Part shown: piece after piece, positions 35,147 to 43,871 of the stretch
Layout: every line of letters starts with the position of its first letter
Position numbering within the stretch: position 1 is the first letter of the stretch
From: UBA10646 sp046296295
GTDB taxonomy: Bacteria > Bacteroidota > Bacteroidia > Chitinophagales > Chitinophagaceae
Assembly: GCA_046296295.1 (NCBI GenBank)
Contig: JBKBLG010000001.1
Coordinates: 124,001 to 188,000, forward strand
Length of the DNA stretch: 64,000 nucleotides
Direction of reading: 5' to 3'
Made by a program: the position numbers and the translations under genes
The notes under the pieces: model-generated
The model's database searches: none
The model's input: only the letters and a program-made list of their open reading frames with translations
Told to the model about the DNA's origin: nothing

Positions 35147-37597
35147 TTACTGAGCTCTGTTGCGTTCTTCTTCTGAAGCTGTTGTTCTACGGCGTGCTTG
35201 TGCTACGCTGTTCTTTCCAAAACGATAATTGAAGCTGATTGTAGCTACTCTTGTTTCTCGCTTGCTATACCATTTTTCAATATAGTTGTTGTAAGTAATA
35301 GTACCTCCTGGTCTGTTTGTCCAGAAAATGTCGGTTACATTTAAGCGTAATGTGCCTTTGTTATTGAGTACTTGTTTTTGCACTCCAAAGTTGGCACTCC
35401 ACACACTTCTTACTACCATAAAGCCACTACGACCACCACTGTTAAAGTTGCCACTTACTTCCATGCTCCATCCATTCTTGAAAGTAAAGTTATTCGTAGA
35501 ATTTAAGTTGATTGCTGCCCTACCATTATCTAAACGAGTACCCGCAAGCTGACCGTTAAATTTGCTGTAGAATACATTAGCGTTGTTTAATATACTCCAC
35601 CAAGGCTTCACTTTTAATGGCGATGATAAGGTTAGTCCAACATAATTGGTGGTACTGATATTGATTGGTAATTGAACAGTAACATTATCATCACTCGGTA
35701 AGTTGGGGAAGGCATCTTTAAAACGAACAATAGCTGTATTGAGTACTTTATCGGTTTTGCTATAAGTTAGTGTTGCATTCAATTTGGGCGTGTTATAATT
35801 CACTTCGTAATTCCAGGTGAATTGTGGCAATAAATTAGGGTTACCCGTTGCATAGGTAGTAACATCAATCAAAAATAAAAACGGATTAAGTTGGTTGTAG
35901 CTTGGCCTGTCTATACGTCTGCTAATTGAAAATCCAATGGTTTTTTGTTTGCCTATTTGTCTATTCACAAATGCCGATGGAAATAGCTGTAAGTAGTTTG
36001 AGTCAAATGCTACATTACCCATGGCTTGATAGGTGTGTAATGCAGTTCTTTCGGCACGTAAGCCTAATTGTACATTCCACTGCTTCCATTGCTTGGCATA
36101 ATTTACGTAAGTAGCAACATTCTGTTCTTCATACAAGAAATGATTGGTTTTTGATGCATCAACTACACGTGTTCCATTACTCACATCAAAAAATTTAGCA
36201 TCGTTATCCGTATTCACTTTACTCCATTTAAAGCCAGCTTCAAGCTTCGATTGTTTTTTCAACGGACGTACATAATCGGTTTTAAAAGATTGCAATTTCA
36301 GGCTACCTCTTTGCACACCATCAAGCACGTAATCGGGTGCTAATGTGGTACCATCATTTTTAAAATATTTCGTTCCGGTTTGAGCATTCGAACCACTCCA
36401 ATAACTGCCATAATCAAAGTCGGCGGTGAGCTCTTGTCCCAACGAATCAAAACTGTGTTTAAAATTCAGATTACCTACCAAGTTATTATTAAAATCGTTA
36501 TTAGTGGCAATCGTATAAAAAGTTGAAGCAGGCTTACCTTGTTGATCAAAAACAACTGCATTGTTATCGTTCATTCGTTCAATACCTGTACCACTGCCAT
36601 TCAATACTACACCAACTACTGTTCGCTTCGATGGAAAATAATCGGCACCTAAACGAAAGTTGTTGCTAAGTATAGGAAAGCGACCATAGTTGTCTTTGTA
36701 ATCAGAACCTGTGAACTGACCAGCATTGGTGTAAAAGTTCCTATCTAAAAACAGTTGATTCAATCCTTTGCGATAGGCAGTGTTGTTAGAGCCAAATACA
36801 TTCACTTTTTTATTTCTATAATTAAGGGCAACACCTGCCCCTACTTTGGCATACACACCTTGTCCGTAAAAAGTATTCAATGTGCCATTGGTACCTAAGC
36901 GTTGATCTTTTTTCAAACGGATGTCGATAATGCCAGCATTGCCTGCTGCATCGTATTTGGCAGACGGATTGGTAATTAAATCTATACGTTCAATACTTCC
37001 GCTTGGTAAGCCTCTCAAATAATTGGCTAAATCGGCACCTGAAAGTGGCGAAATTTTACCATCAATCATCACCAACACACCTTGCTTGCCACTTAAACTA
37101 ATAACATCGTTTTGATCAATAACCACTCCGGGTGCTCTTTCTAACAACTCAAAACCAGAACTTCCTGCACTTAAAATGCTACTCTCAACATTTAAAACAG
37201 TTCTGTCTGAAAGTCGTTGAATAAATGGCTTCCTAGCGGTTACGGTTACTGCACCAATATCTTTTGCTTGCGGTTGCAATATTTGTGGCGGAACTTGATA
37301 AGTAGTTTGTTGTTCACTTAATGAAAATGGTGCACTGTACGTTGTTTCAAAACCATTACCAACATACCTGAGGTAGTAATCACCCAAGGCAACACTTACT
37401 AAAGTGGCTTTGCCCTCAGCATCGGTAATACCAAGCTTGGCTATTACCGAATCTTTTTGTCGTAACAGTTGAACTGTAATGCCTTCTAAAGGTTTTTGCT
37501 GGTTGTTTTTTACTTGCGTAAATACGGTGCCGCGTAATTGTGCATAGCTTATAAGGGTGCTCGCTATGCAAAAAACAAAGGTTAGGGTTGCTTTCAT
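35147..37597 (-). CDS. TonB-receptor-like outer-membrane protein (OMP_b-brl_3 type)
   Basis: An 816-residue outer-membrane protein. It has a signal peptide ending ISYAQ, a carboxypeptidase-regulatory-like beta-sandwich (about 22-105), a plug-like domain (TVTARKPFIQRLSDRTVLNVESS, RIDLITNPSAKYDAAGNAGIIDI) and a C-terminal barrel of about 560 residues. It resembles the outer-membrane beta-barrel family common in Chitinophagaceae; whether it is TonB-dependent is unclear. The ATG at 37597 replaces a TTG at 37618. No SusD-like partner is adjacent. There is no repeat copy in its 2.4 kb. Confidence 0.85.
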   Translation of the reverse strand: MKATLTFVFCIASTLISYAQLRGTVFTQVKNNQQKPLEGITVQLLRQKDSVIAKLGITDAEGKATLVSVALGDYYLRYVGNGFETTYSAPFSLSEQQTTYQVPPQILQPQAKDIGAVTVTARKPFIQRLSDRTVLNVESSILSAGSSGFELLERAPGVVIDQNDVISLSGKQGVLVMIDGKISPLSGADLANYLRGLPSGSIERIDLITNPSAKYDAAGNAGIIDIRLKKDQRLGTNGTLNTFYGQGVYAKVGAGVALNYRNKKVNVFGSNNTAYRKGLNQLFLDRNFYTNAGQFTGSDYKDNYGRFPILSNNFRLGADYFPSKRTVVGVVLNGSGTGIERMNDNNAVVFDQQGKPASTFYTIATNNDFNNNLVGNLNFKHSFDSLGQELTADFDYGSYWSGSNAQTGTKYFKNDGTTLAPDYVLDGVQRGSLKLQSFKTDYVRPLKKQSKLEAGFKWSKVNTDNDAKFFDVSNGTRVVDASKTNHFLYEEQNVATYVNYAKQWKQWNVQLGLRAERTALHTYQAMGNVAFDSNYLQLFPSAFVNRQIGKQKTIGFSISRRIDRPSYNQLNPFLFLIDVTTYATGNPNLLPQFTWNYEVNYNTPKLNATLTYSKTDKVLNTAIVRFKDAFPNLPSDDNVTVQLPINISTTNYVGLTLSSPLKVKPWWSILNNANVFYSKFNGQLAGTRLDNGRAAINLNSTNNFTFKNGWSMEVSGNFNSGGRSGFMVVRSVWSANFGVQKQVLNNKGTLRLNVTDIFWTNRPGGTITYNNYIEKWYSKRETRVATISFNYRFGKNSVAQARRRTTASEEERNRAQ

Positions 37598-37626
37598 TCT
37601 ATTTGCATTTGCCTGCAAAATGAATT

Positions 37627-37648
37627 ATCTACGTAAAAAATCGTAGAT
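37627..37648. promoter_or_regulatory. Inverted repeat in divergent region
   Basis: ATCTACG / CGTAGAT separated by eight bases, between the outer-membrane receptor and the ABC-F gene. A possible operator for either divergent promoter; weak evidence. Confidence 0.3.
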
Positions 37649-37795
37649 TAAAATGATTAAGCATTACTTCCATTTTATCAATGGTAAATCAACTCCGCTA
37701 CCATGTCGCTTTTTTACATAAGTCGATGTTATAATAGCTATCAATTAGTTCATTTACGTAAGTAAACTACACCCATCTATACCTATTTTCGCACC

Positions 37796-39739
37796 ATGCT
37801 GATTGGATTAAACAATGTTAAGTTTGAATTTGGTGCCAGAACCATTGTAGATGAGGCCACATGGCACATACAGCCCGGCGAACGCATAGGTTTAGTGGGT
37901 TATAATGGCACCGGAAAAAGTACCCTTTTAAAAGTTTTAACAGGCGAATATCAACCTTCGGTAGGTACTGTTGAGCGTAGCCGTGGTGTTACCATTGGTT
38001 ATTTGCACCAAGATTTGTTAAGTTTCGACACCAACGAAAGTATTCGTGAAGTGGCGATGGGTGCTTTTGAAAAAGTAAAGGCACTCGAAAAAGAAATTGA
38101 AACACTCGGTGCACAACTTGAAGCTGGCGGTAACGATCATTTGTTAGAACGCTATACCGATGCCCTCCATGAAATGGATGTACTTGATGGCTACAATATT
38201 GAACATAAAACCGATGAAGTATTGCATGGCCTTGGTTTTGAAAACGACCAATTGCAAAGACCTTACAAAACCTTTAGCGGCGGCTGGCGTATGCGGGTAT
38301 TGTTGGCAAAAATGATTTTGCAACAACCCGATGTGCTCTTACTCGATGAACCTACCAACCACCTCGATTTACCATCTATCGAATGGCTAGAAAAATACTT
38401 GTTACACTATCAAGGCAGTGTTGTTATCGTAAGCCACGATAAGTTCTTCCTCAATAGAATGGTCAATAAAATTGTAGAGCTATATCAACAACGCTTGCAT
38501 ATTTATAGTGGCAATTACGATTTCTACCAAGAAGAAAAAGCGATTCGTATAGAGTTACAGCAAAAGGCTTTTGAAAATCAGCAAGATTATATTCGACAGC
38601 AAGAACGTTTCATAGAACGTTTCAAAGCCAAAGCCAGTAAGGCCGCACAAGCTCAAAGTATACAGAAGCGATTAGATAAGCTCGACCGCATTGAAGATGT
38701 ACAATTAGAACGCCCAGATATTCGTATCAACTTTTCCGTTGAACAGCAGCCGGGCAAAGTGCTCGTTACATTAGAACATGTTAGTAAGCACTTTGGCGAC
38801 AACATTGTTTTGAAAAATACTACTGCCGAGATTAATCGTGGCGACAAAATTGCACTGATCGGTGCCAATGGTAAAGGAAAAAGTACTTGCTTACGCATTA
38901 TTGCAGGCACCGAAACACATGAGGGAAAACGCAACTGGGGGCACAATGTGCAACCTAGCTTTTACGCCCAGCATCAGTTAGAAGCACTCGATATCAATAA
39001 CACTTTGTTGGATGAAATGAAAACCAGCGGTGCTGGCAAAACAGAACAAGAATACCGCAACTTACTGGGTGGTTTCTTATTCGGTGGCGACGATGTAGAT
39101 AAAAAAATACGTGTACTTAGCGGTGGCGAAAAAGCTCGTGTGGCACTGGCCAAGGTTATTAGTAGTAAAGCTAACTTTTTACTACTCGATGAACCTACGA
39201 ACCACCTCGATATGCACTCGGTTGAATTACTCGCCGATGCCCTTAACAAATATGAAGGCACATATATTTTGGTAAGTCACGACCGCTATTTTATTTCTAA
39301 AACAGCGAATAAAATCTGGGAAATCGTTGATCACGAAATCAAAGAATTTAAAGGCGATTACAATGAGTGGGTAGCTTGGAAAGAGCGTATGCAAAAACAG
39401 CAAAAGCAACAACACCTTACGGTAAATACAACACCTGCTGCAACCACAACTTCAGAAGCAAAAGAAACGTCTAAACCAAAAAATAATTTAGACAGAGAGC
39501 AACAGAAAGAGTTGCAAAAAGTACAGCGACAGTTTCAAAAAGCCGAAGAAATACTGGAACAATTAAAAGCCAAGCAAACAGCCATTGAATTAGAACTTGC
39601 CGACCCCAAAAGCTATAGTAATCCGCAACAATTTGCCACGCTTGAAAACAATTACAAACAAGTGCAGCAACAAGTTAAAGAAGCAGCAGAAAAGTACGAG
39701 CAACTGTTCGAACAAATAATGTTATTAGAGGCCAACTAA
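37796..39739 (+). CDS. ABC-F family ATPase with C-terminal coiled coil
   Basis: A 647-residue ABC-F protein of the Uup/YheS type. Both nucleotide-binding domains look complete: Walker A GYNGTGKST and GANGKGKST, signatures TFSGGWRMR and LSGGEKARV, and LLLDEPTNHLD in both. The inter-domain linker (about 250-300) is basic and helical. After residue 550 a Thr-rich linker leads to a coiled-coil tail rich in Gln, Lys and Glu. ABC-F proteins act on stalled ribosomes or 50S assembly. Repeat copy 39414-39428 (HLTVNT) lies exactly in the flexible linker. It converges on the EVE gene. Confidence 0.9.
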   Translation: MLIGLNNVKFEFGARTIVDEATWHIQPGERIGLVGYNGTGKSTLLKVLTGEYQPSVGTVERSRGVTIGYLHQDLLSFDTNESIREVAMGAFEKVKALEKEIETLGAQLEAGGNDHLLERYTDALHEMDVLDGYNIEHKTDEVLHGLGFENDQLQRPYKTFSGGWRMRVLLAKMILQQPDVLLLDEPTNHLDLPSIEWLEKYLLHYQGSVVIVSHDKFFLNRMVNKIVELYQQRLHIYSGNYDFYQEEKAIRIELQQKAFENQQDYIRQQERFIERFKAKASKAAQAQSIQKRLDKLDRIEDVQLERPDIRINFSVEQQPGKVLVTLEHVSKHFGDNIVLKNTTAEINRGDKIALIGANGKGKSTCLRIIAGTETHEGKRNWGHNVQPSFYAQHQLEALDINNTLLDEMKTSGAGKTEQEYRNLLGGFLFGGDDVDKKIRVLSGGEKARVALAKVISSKANFLLLDEPTNHLDMHSVELLADALNKYEGTYILVSHDRYFISKTANKIWEIVDHEIKEFKGDYNEWVAWKERMQKQQKQQHLTVNTTPAATTTSEAKETSKPKNNLDREQQKELQKVQRQFQKAEEILEQLKAKQTAIELELADPKSYSNPQQFATLENNYKQVQQQVKEAAEKYEQLFEQIMLLEAN

Positions 39740-39746
39740 GCAATAC

Positions 39747-39761
39747 ACCTTACGGTAAATG
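39747..39761 (+). repeat. Dispersed repeat copy, intergenic
   Basis: A perfect ACCTTACGGTAAATG inside the 32-base gap between two convergent genes, filling nearly half of it. Confidence 0.92.
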
Positions 39762-39771
39762 GGAAATACTG

Positions 39772-40185
39772 CTACAACACAGTATTTCCCATGGCTAAAA
39801 TAGTATGAAATTCATCAACTGTTACACTACAAACAGAAAGCCTACCTTGGCGAATGAGTGATAAATTGCTGAGTGCAGGGTTAGCCTTCATAGCTGCTAA
39901 AGTAACAGGTACTACCATTGGTTTAACGGGTGCTACATCTACCACTACCCAATTGGTATCATCGGTGGTAGGGTCTTGATAATATTCTTTCACTACCATG
40001 GCAATACCTACAATAGCTAAGCCCTCGTTACTATGATAAAAAAAGGCCAAATCGCCTTTTTTCATAGCTTTCAAATTATTGCGAGCCTGATAATTACGTA
40101 CACCGTCCCAAAAGGTTTTTTTATCTTTTGTGAACTGTTCCCATGAATATTTAAATGGTTCAGATTTAATTAACCAGTATTGCAT
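39772..40185 (-). CDS. EVE-domain protein
   Basis: A 137-residue single EVE domain (PUA-like), predicted to bind modified nucleic-acid bases. Signature segments are YWLIKSEPFKYSWEQF, KTFWDGVRNYQARNNLKAMKKGDLAFFYHS and GLAIVGIAMVVKEYYQD. Function is usually RNA modification or defence related, but nothing in the context decides this. It is separated from the upstream leftward Fe-S protein gene by 60 bases holding a repeat copy. Confidence 0.9.
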   Translation of the reverse strand: MQYWLIKSEPFKYSWEQFTKDKKTFWDGVRNYQARNNLKAMKKGDLAFFYHSNEGLAIVGIAMVVKEYYQDPTTDDTNWVVVDVAPVKPMVVPVTLAAMKANPALSNLSLIRQGRLSVCSVTVDEFHTILAMGNTVL

Positions 40186-40223
40186 ATCACAAATCTTTAA
40201 ATATTAATGCATAACCGAACATT

Positions 40224-40238
40224 CATTTACCGTAAGGT
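40224..40238 (-). repeat. Dispersed repeat copy, intergenic
   Basis: A perfect consensus copy in the 60-base gap after the LutA-like gene stop. Confidence 0.92.
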
Positions 40239-40245
40239 ATATGTA

Positions 40246-40998
40246 TTAGGTAATAGCCTTAGCCAACAGTTCTGCTAAATGCATGGTTTTGATACCTGCT
40301 TGTTTGTTATCGGCAACACCTTGCAAGTGCATCAAACAACTCATATCGGTACTTACCAGATACTCTGCTTTTGTAGCAGTGGCATTGTCGATTTTTTGGT
40401 CGCCCATGGCAACACTAATAGGTTCAAACTTAACGGCAAAAGTACCACCAAAGCCGCAACAGGTTTCAACATCGTTCATCTCTACCAACTCTAAACCTGC
40501 TACTGCTGCAAGCAATTGCCGCGGCGCTTGTTTGATATTACATTCTCGCAATGCTGCACAACTATCATGATACGTTACTGTGGTATTCATGCGAGCACCC
40601 ATATCGGTAACACCGAGTACGTTCACTACAAAATCTGAAAATTCATAGCTACGTTCTGCCAAAAATTTCACTCCGTTGTGCACGCTGCTGTTATCGAATA
40701 GTTTAGTATAATAATTTCTTACAAAGCCAATGCAACTGGCACTAGGTGCCACTACATATTCATCGCCAGAAAAATCGCTGATGAATTTGCTGCAAACTTC
40801 TTTAGCATCGCCCCAAAAGCCGGCGTTAAATGCTGGTTGACCGCAACAAGTTTGGTTGGGATTGTATTTGGCCTCAATACCTAAGTGTTGCAGTACCGCC
40901 ACCATCGACATTGCCACTTGCGGATACAACTGATCTATAAAACAGGGTACGAATAACTGCACCGATTTTATTGCTTCTTTAGATTGCAATTTCATCAT
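40246..40998 (-). CDS. LutA-like Fe-S oxidoreductase (CCG domains)
   Basis: A 250-residue protein with two CCG-type cysteine-rich domains: CCGQPAFNAGFWGD with an upstream VPCFIDQLYPQV, and ETCCGFGGTFAVKF with an upstream YHDSCAALREC. These bind a 4Fe-4S or heterodisulfide-type cluster. The family includes LutA/YkgE of lactate oxidation and GlpC/HdrB relatives. LutB and LutC partners are not adjacent, so a role in L-lactate use is likely but unproven. It is the last gene of a leftward run with ribH. Confidence 0.83.
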   Translation of the reverse strand: MMKLQSKEAIKSVQLFVPCFIDQLYPQVAMSMVAVLQHLGIEAKYNPNQTCCGQPAFNAGFWGDAKEVCSKFISDFSGDEYVVAPSASCIGFVRNYYTKLFDNSSVHNGVKFLAERSYEFSDFVVNVLGVTDMGARMNTTVTYHDSCAALRECNIKQAPRQLLAAVAGLELVEMNDVETCCGFGGTFAVKFEPISVAMGDQKIDNATATKAEYLVSTDMSCLMHLQGVADNKQAGIKTMHLAELLAKAIT

Positions 40999-41017
40999 AC
41001 TACATCAACATTTAGGC

Positions 41018-41497
41018 TTACTGAAGGTTGCGTTGTAAGTGTATCATTTTCAAAGCTGTAATAGCAGCCTCCTCGCCTTTATGGCCGTGAATACCGCCAA
41101 TACGCTCTGCAGCTTGTGTTGCTGTTAATACAGTTAATACACCAAAAATAGTAGGGACTTGCAACTGTAAGTTGAGTGCTGTAACACCGTCGGTAACCGA
41201 TTGACACACGTATTCGAAATGGGGCGTATCGCCCTTGATTACGGTGCCAAGTACAATGTAAGCATCGGCCTTTCTACTAGCTTGTAAGGCATGTGCCCTT
41301 ACGGCAAATGTTAACTCAACTGCACCAGGTACTACTAAGGTTTCGTGGGCTACAGCAGCTGCATTTAAAATGCTAATAGCACCACTTTCTAAGGCATCTA
41401 CAATAGATGCATTCCATTCTGTTTTAACAATAACTACAAAGGCATCCTCAATTGTTGGGATGCCTTTGAGCAAACTAATGTTTCCGGTAGTTGCCAT
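41018..41497 (-). CDS. ribH: 6,7-dimethyl-8-ribityllumazine synthase
   Basis: A 159-residue RibH, the penultimate enzyme of riboflavin synthesis. Motifs include VVIVKTEWNASIVDAL, VPGAVELTFA, GTVIKGDTPHFEYVC with the catalytic His region, and FGVLTVLTATQAAERIGG. Length fits a single-domain 60-mer or pentamer subunit. The gene starts three bases after the stop of the TPR gene, so the two are translated together. Repeat copy 41296-41310 is antisense within the gene, encoding TFAVRA. Confidence 0.94.
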   Translation of the reverse strand: MATTGNISLLKGIPTIEDAFVVIVKTEWNASIVDALESGAISILNAAAVAHETLVVPGAVELTFAVRAHALQASRKADAYIVLGTVIKGDTPHFEYVCQSVTDGVTALNLQLQVPTIFGVLTVLTATQAAERIGGIHGHKGEEAAITALKMIHLQRNLQ

Positions 41498-41500
41498 AAA

Positions 41501-42214
41501 TTATTTGGTACTAAAATCGTTAGGCTCAATGCTTAAACGATAAATATATTTTTTAGCCTGAAAACCTTTATCCGTTCTAGGAAAACGTTCTTCTAACTCT
41601 TTATATAATACAAGAGCTTCTTTTGTGTTGCCGGTTACTTCGCTAAGAAGTGCAGCTCTGAATAAATACTCAGAAGCATTTACTTCGTCCTTAGTGAAAA
41701 TACGAGCTGCATTTTTGTAAGCTGTAATGGCTTCGGTATTCTTTTTCAATTCACTGTAGCAATCGCCAAGTACGCCATAAGCCATCATTTGTATTTGAGC
41801 TGCATCGGTTTTAAAGTCGCTCAAATATTCAATAGCTTTATTGTATTCACCTAAGCGATAATAACTAACACCTGCTAAATATTTAGCTCTGTTGCCTGTA
41901 GGCGTACCACTAAATTCGCTGGCAATGTACTTGAACCCTTTAATACCATTACCACCTTCAACTGCTGTTTTAAAACTATCCACAGCAAAAAGTTGCTCGG
42001 CTTTGAAAATAACTTCATTAGCCTGCTGTTGTTTAGGTGCTACAACAAAACTATTGTAGGCATAGTATCCACCAACTACCACTACGGCACCAATTAACAG
42101 GCCGCTGATGGTTTTTTTATTTTTTTCCCAAAAACTACCAACCGATGCAAGAACATCGGTACTCTTAGGTTCTATTATGGTTTCCTGTACTGGCGTTGTT
42201 TGTTGATCTGCCAT
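41501..42214 (-). CDS. TPR membrane protein (YfgM-like)
   Basis: A 237-residue protein with one N-terminal membrane helix (TISGLLIGAVVVVGGYYAY) and three to four TPR-like helix pairs after it (GNRAKYLAGVSYYRLGEYNKAIEYLSDF, MAYGVLGDCYSELKKNTEAITAYKNAARIF). The topology resembles the periplasmic-chaperone-associated protein YfgM. The role is probably protein interaction. It abuts ribH, an arrangement I recall in Bacteroidetes. It is preceded by pdhA with a 58-base gap. Confidence 0.78.
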   Translation of the reverse strand: MADQQTTPVQETIIEPKSTDVLASVGSFWEKNKKTISGLLIGAVVVVGGYYAYNSFVVAPKQQQANEVIFKAEQLFAVDSFKTAVEGGNGIKGFKYIASEFSGTPTGNRAKYLAGVSYYRLGEYNKAIEYLSDFKTDAAQIQMMAYGVLGDCYSELKKNTEAITAYKNAARIFTKDEVNASEYLFRAALLSEVTGNTKEALVLYKELEERFPRTDKGFQAKKYIYRLSIEPNDFSTK

Positions 42215-42272
42215 TGTTAATACTTTTCTTGAATTTGCTTAGGGTAAGTAAATGGTGGTGTTTTACGAATAG

Positions 42273-43268
42273 TTAGTCTACAATGAAAGGATAATTCTGA
42301 TCAATGTATACATCTTTTAATACCTCGCTATCATCTGGCCAAGGGCTTTCTTCGGCGAATTTTACACTATCTTCTACCACTTTGTTAATGCGTGCATCTA
42401 TTGCTGCTATTTCTGCTTCTGTAGCAAAGCTATTTTCATAAATAGTTTTCAACACTAATTGAATAGGATCTTTGCTTTTGTACTCCTCTACTTCATCTTT
42501 TGAACGATATTTTTGAGGGTCAGATATAGAATGACCTTTGTAGCGATAGGTCTTCATTTCAATTAAGGTTGGGCCATCGCCCTGGCGAGCTCTTCGTACA
42601 GCTCTTTCAACAGCTTCGTGTACTGCTTCTGGGTGCATACCATCTACCTGATCGGCAGGCATTTCATAAGCATCGGCTAGTTTATAGATATCTCTTACAT
42701 TCGAGGTACGTTCAATAGAAGTACCCATAGCGTAATTATTATTCTCACAAATAAAAATTACAGGCAGCTTCCACAACATAGCTAAGTTGAAGCTTTCATG
42801 CAACATACCTTGGCGTGCAGCACCATCGCCAAAGAAGGTTAATACTACATTATCGGTACCCTTGTACTTTTCTGCAAATGCTAAACCTGCACCTGTACCA
42901 ATTTGTGCTCCCACAATACCGTGGCCACCAAAAAAATAGTTTTTCACATCAAAAAAGTGCATACTACCACCCTTTCCTTTCGCACAACCAGTGGCTTTGC
43001 CATACAGTTCGGCCATACAAGCATTGGCACTAGTACCTTTGGCTAAAGCCAAACCGTGGTCGCGGTAGGCAGTAATAAACGGATCTTCATGGCGTGTTGC
43101 AGTCATACAACCGGCAGCAATAGCTTCCTGACCTACATAAGCATGGAAAAAGCCGCGAATTTTCCCGGCCATTTTATACATTTCCTCTGCTTTCAACTCG
43201 AACTGGCGTATCAGTTGCATTAACTCATACCAGTATAAATAAGTTTCTCTTGAAAACTTGGTTGGCAC
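42273..43268 (-). CDS. pdhA: Pyruvate dehydrogenase E1 component, alpha subunit
   Basis: A 331-residue TPP-dependent E1 alpha. The TPP-binding motif GDGAARQGMLHESFNLAML ends with NNNYAMGT, and the phosphorylation-loop region YRYKGHSISDPQKYR is present. HAYVGQEAIAAGCM near the N-terminus is typical. It decarboxylates pyruvate with the beta subunit, which is not adjacent. I choose a GTG start at 43268 (VPTKFSRETYLYWYE) since the 33 codons before it run through a promoter-like element and a repeat copy and are not conserved-looking. It is divergent from dtd. Confidence 0.88.
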   Translation of the reverse strand: MPTKFSRETYLYWYELMQLIRQFELKAEEMYKMAGKIRGFFHAYVGQEAIAAGCMTATRHEDPFITAYRDHGLALAKGTSANACMAELYGKATGCAKGKGGSMHFFDVKNYFFGGHGIVGAQIGTGAGLAFAEKYKGTDNVVLTFFGDGAARQGMLHESFNLAMLWKLPVIFICENNNYAMGTSIERTSNVRDIYKLADAYEMPADQVDGMHPEAVHEAVERAVRRARQGDGPTLIEMKTYRYKGHSISDPQKYRSKDEVEEYKSKDPIQLVLKTIYENSFATEAEIAAIDARINKVVEDSVKFAEESPWPDDSEVLKDVYIDQNYPFIVD

Positions 43269-43288
43269 TTGCTCTAAATTTTGAGTGG

Positions 43289-43296
43289 CAAATATA
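43289..43296 (-). promoter_or_regulatory. Bacteroidetes -7 element for pdhA
   Basis: TATATTTG on the minus strand matches TAnnTTTG, 21 bases before the proposed GTG start. A TTTG occurs about 15 bases further upstream, slightly short of the usual spacing. Confidence 0.5.
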
Positions 43297-43327
43297 AGGG
43301 TTCGGCATTTACAAATGAACGGTGTGA

Positions 43328-43342
43328 ATTTTACCGTAAGGT
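43328..43342 (-). repeat. Dispersed repeat copy, intergenic
   Basis: ACCTTACGGTAAAAT on the minus strand between pdhA and dtd. It lies upstream of the pdhA -7 element. Confidence 0.9.
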
Positions 43343-43380
43343 AGTACCTATTTTTTACCACAAACAAGCATATTTGAAGT

Positions 43381-43827
43381 ATGAAAATGGTAATTCAAAG
43401 AGTTAGCGAAGCTAGTGTTATGGTTAACGATGCTGTAGTTGGTGCTATTAAACACGGATTGATGGTGCTAGTGGGTATTGAAGATGCCGATACAGCAGAA
43501 GATATTGTTTGGCTAAGCAGCAAGCTACTTCAAATGCGAATTTTTAACGATGAAGCCGGATTAATGAACCTTTCGGTAAAAGATGTTGGCGGCAGCATCC
43601 TACTTATTAGTCAGTTCACGCTGCATGCAAGCACTAAAAAAGGAAATCGCCCTAGTTTTTTACAAGCTGCAAAACCACCCGTGGCTATTCCTTTGTACGA
43701 AGCTTTAGTTGAAAATTTGCGAACACATATAACCGTGGCTACTGGCATTTTTGGCGCCGATATGAAGGTTTGTTTAATCAATGATGGACCAGTTACTATT
43801 ATAATAGATTCAAAACGAAGGGAATAA
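43381..43827 (+). CDS. dtd: D-aminoacyl-tRNA deacylase
   Basis: A 148-residue DTD. It hydrolyses D-amino acids (and glycine) mischarged on tRNA. Both family motifs are present: SQFTLHASTKKGNRPSF and the C-terminal GP motif NDGPVTIIID. The start MKMVIQRVSEASV is typical; an ATG two codons later is also possible. The segment NLSVKDVGG carries a one-mismatch relative of the dispersed repeat (43569-43582), but the codons are also what the family needs. A strong terminator follows. Confidence 0.94.
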   Translation: MKMVIQRVSEASVMVNDAVVGAIKHGLMVLVGIEDADTAEDIVWLSSKLLQMRIFNDEAGLMNLSVKDVGGSILLISQFTLHASTKKGNRPSFLQAAKPPVAIPLYEALVENLRTHITVATGIFGADMKVCLINDGPVTIIIDSKRRE

Positions 43828-43828
43828 A

Positions 43829-43850
43829 AAACTCCGCCGAAGCGGAGTTT
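43829..43850. terminator. Bidirectional terminator
   Basis: A 9-bp stem AAACTCCGC / GCGGAGTTT with a CGAA tetraloop and A- and T-runs at either side, between the convergent dtd and AraC genes. Confidence 0.9.
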
Positions 43851-43871
43851 AAAAAAAGCTTATCGAAATTA

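Noticed and set aside
34990..39413. A 4.4-kb stretch without the repeat, and another of 4.0 kb over the giant adhesin
   Set aside because: With a mean spacing of about 1.3 kb and 50 intervals, gaps of this size are expected once or twice by chance, so no island was claimed.
43569..43582. ACCTTTCGGTAAAA in dtd, and the similar CCCTTTCGGTAAATA at 62647-62661 in hisH
   Set aside because: Each has one core mismatch (TTACGG to TTTCGG), and the encoded residues fit their families, so chance is plausible.
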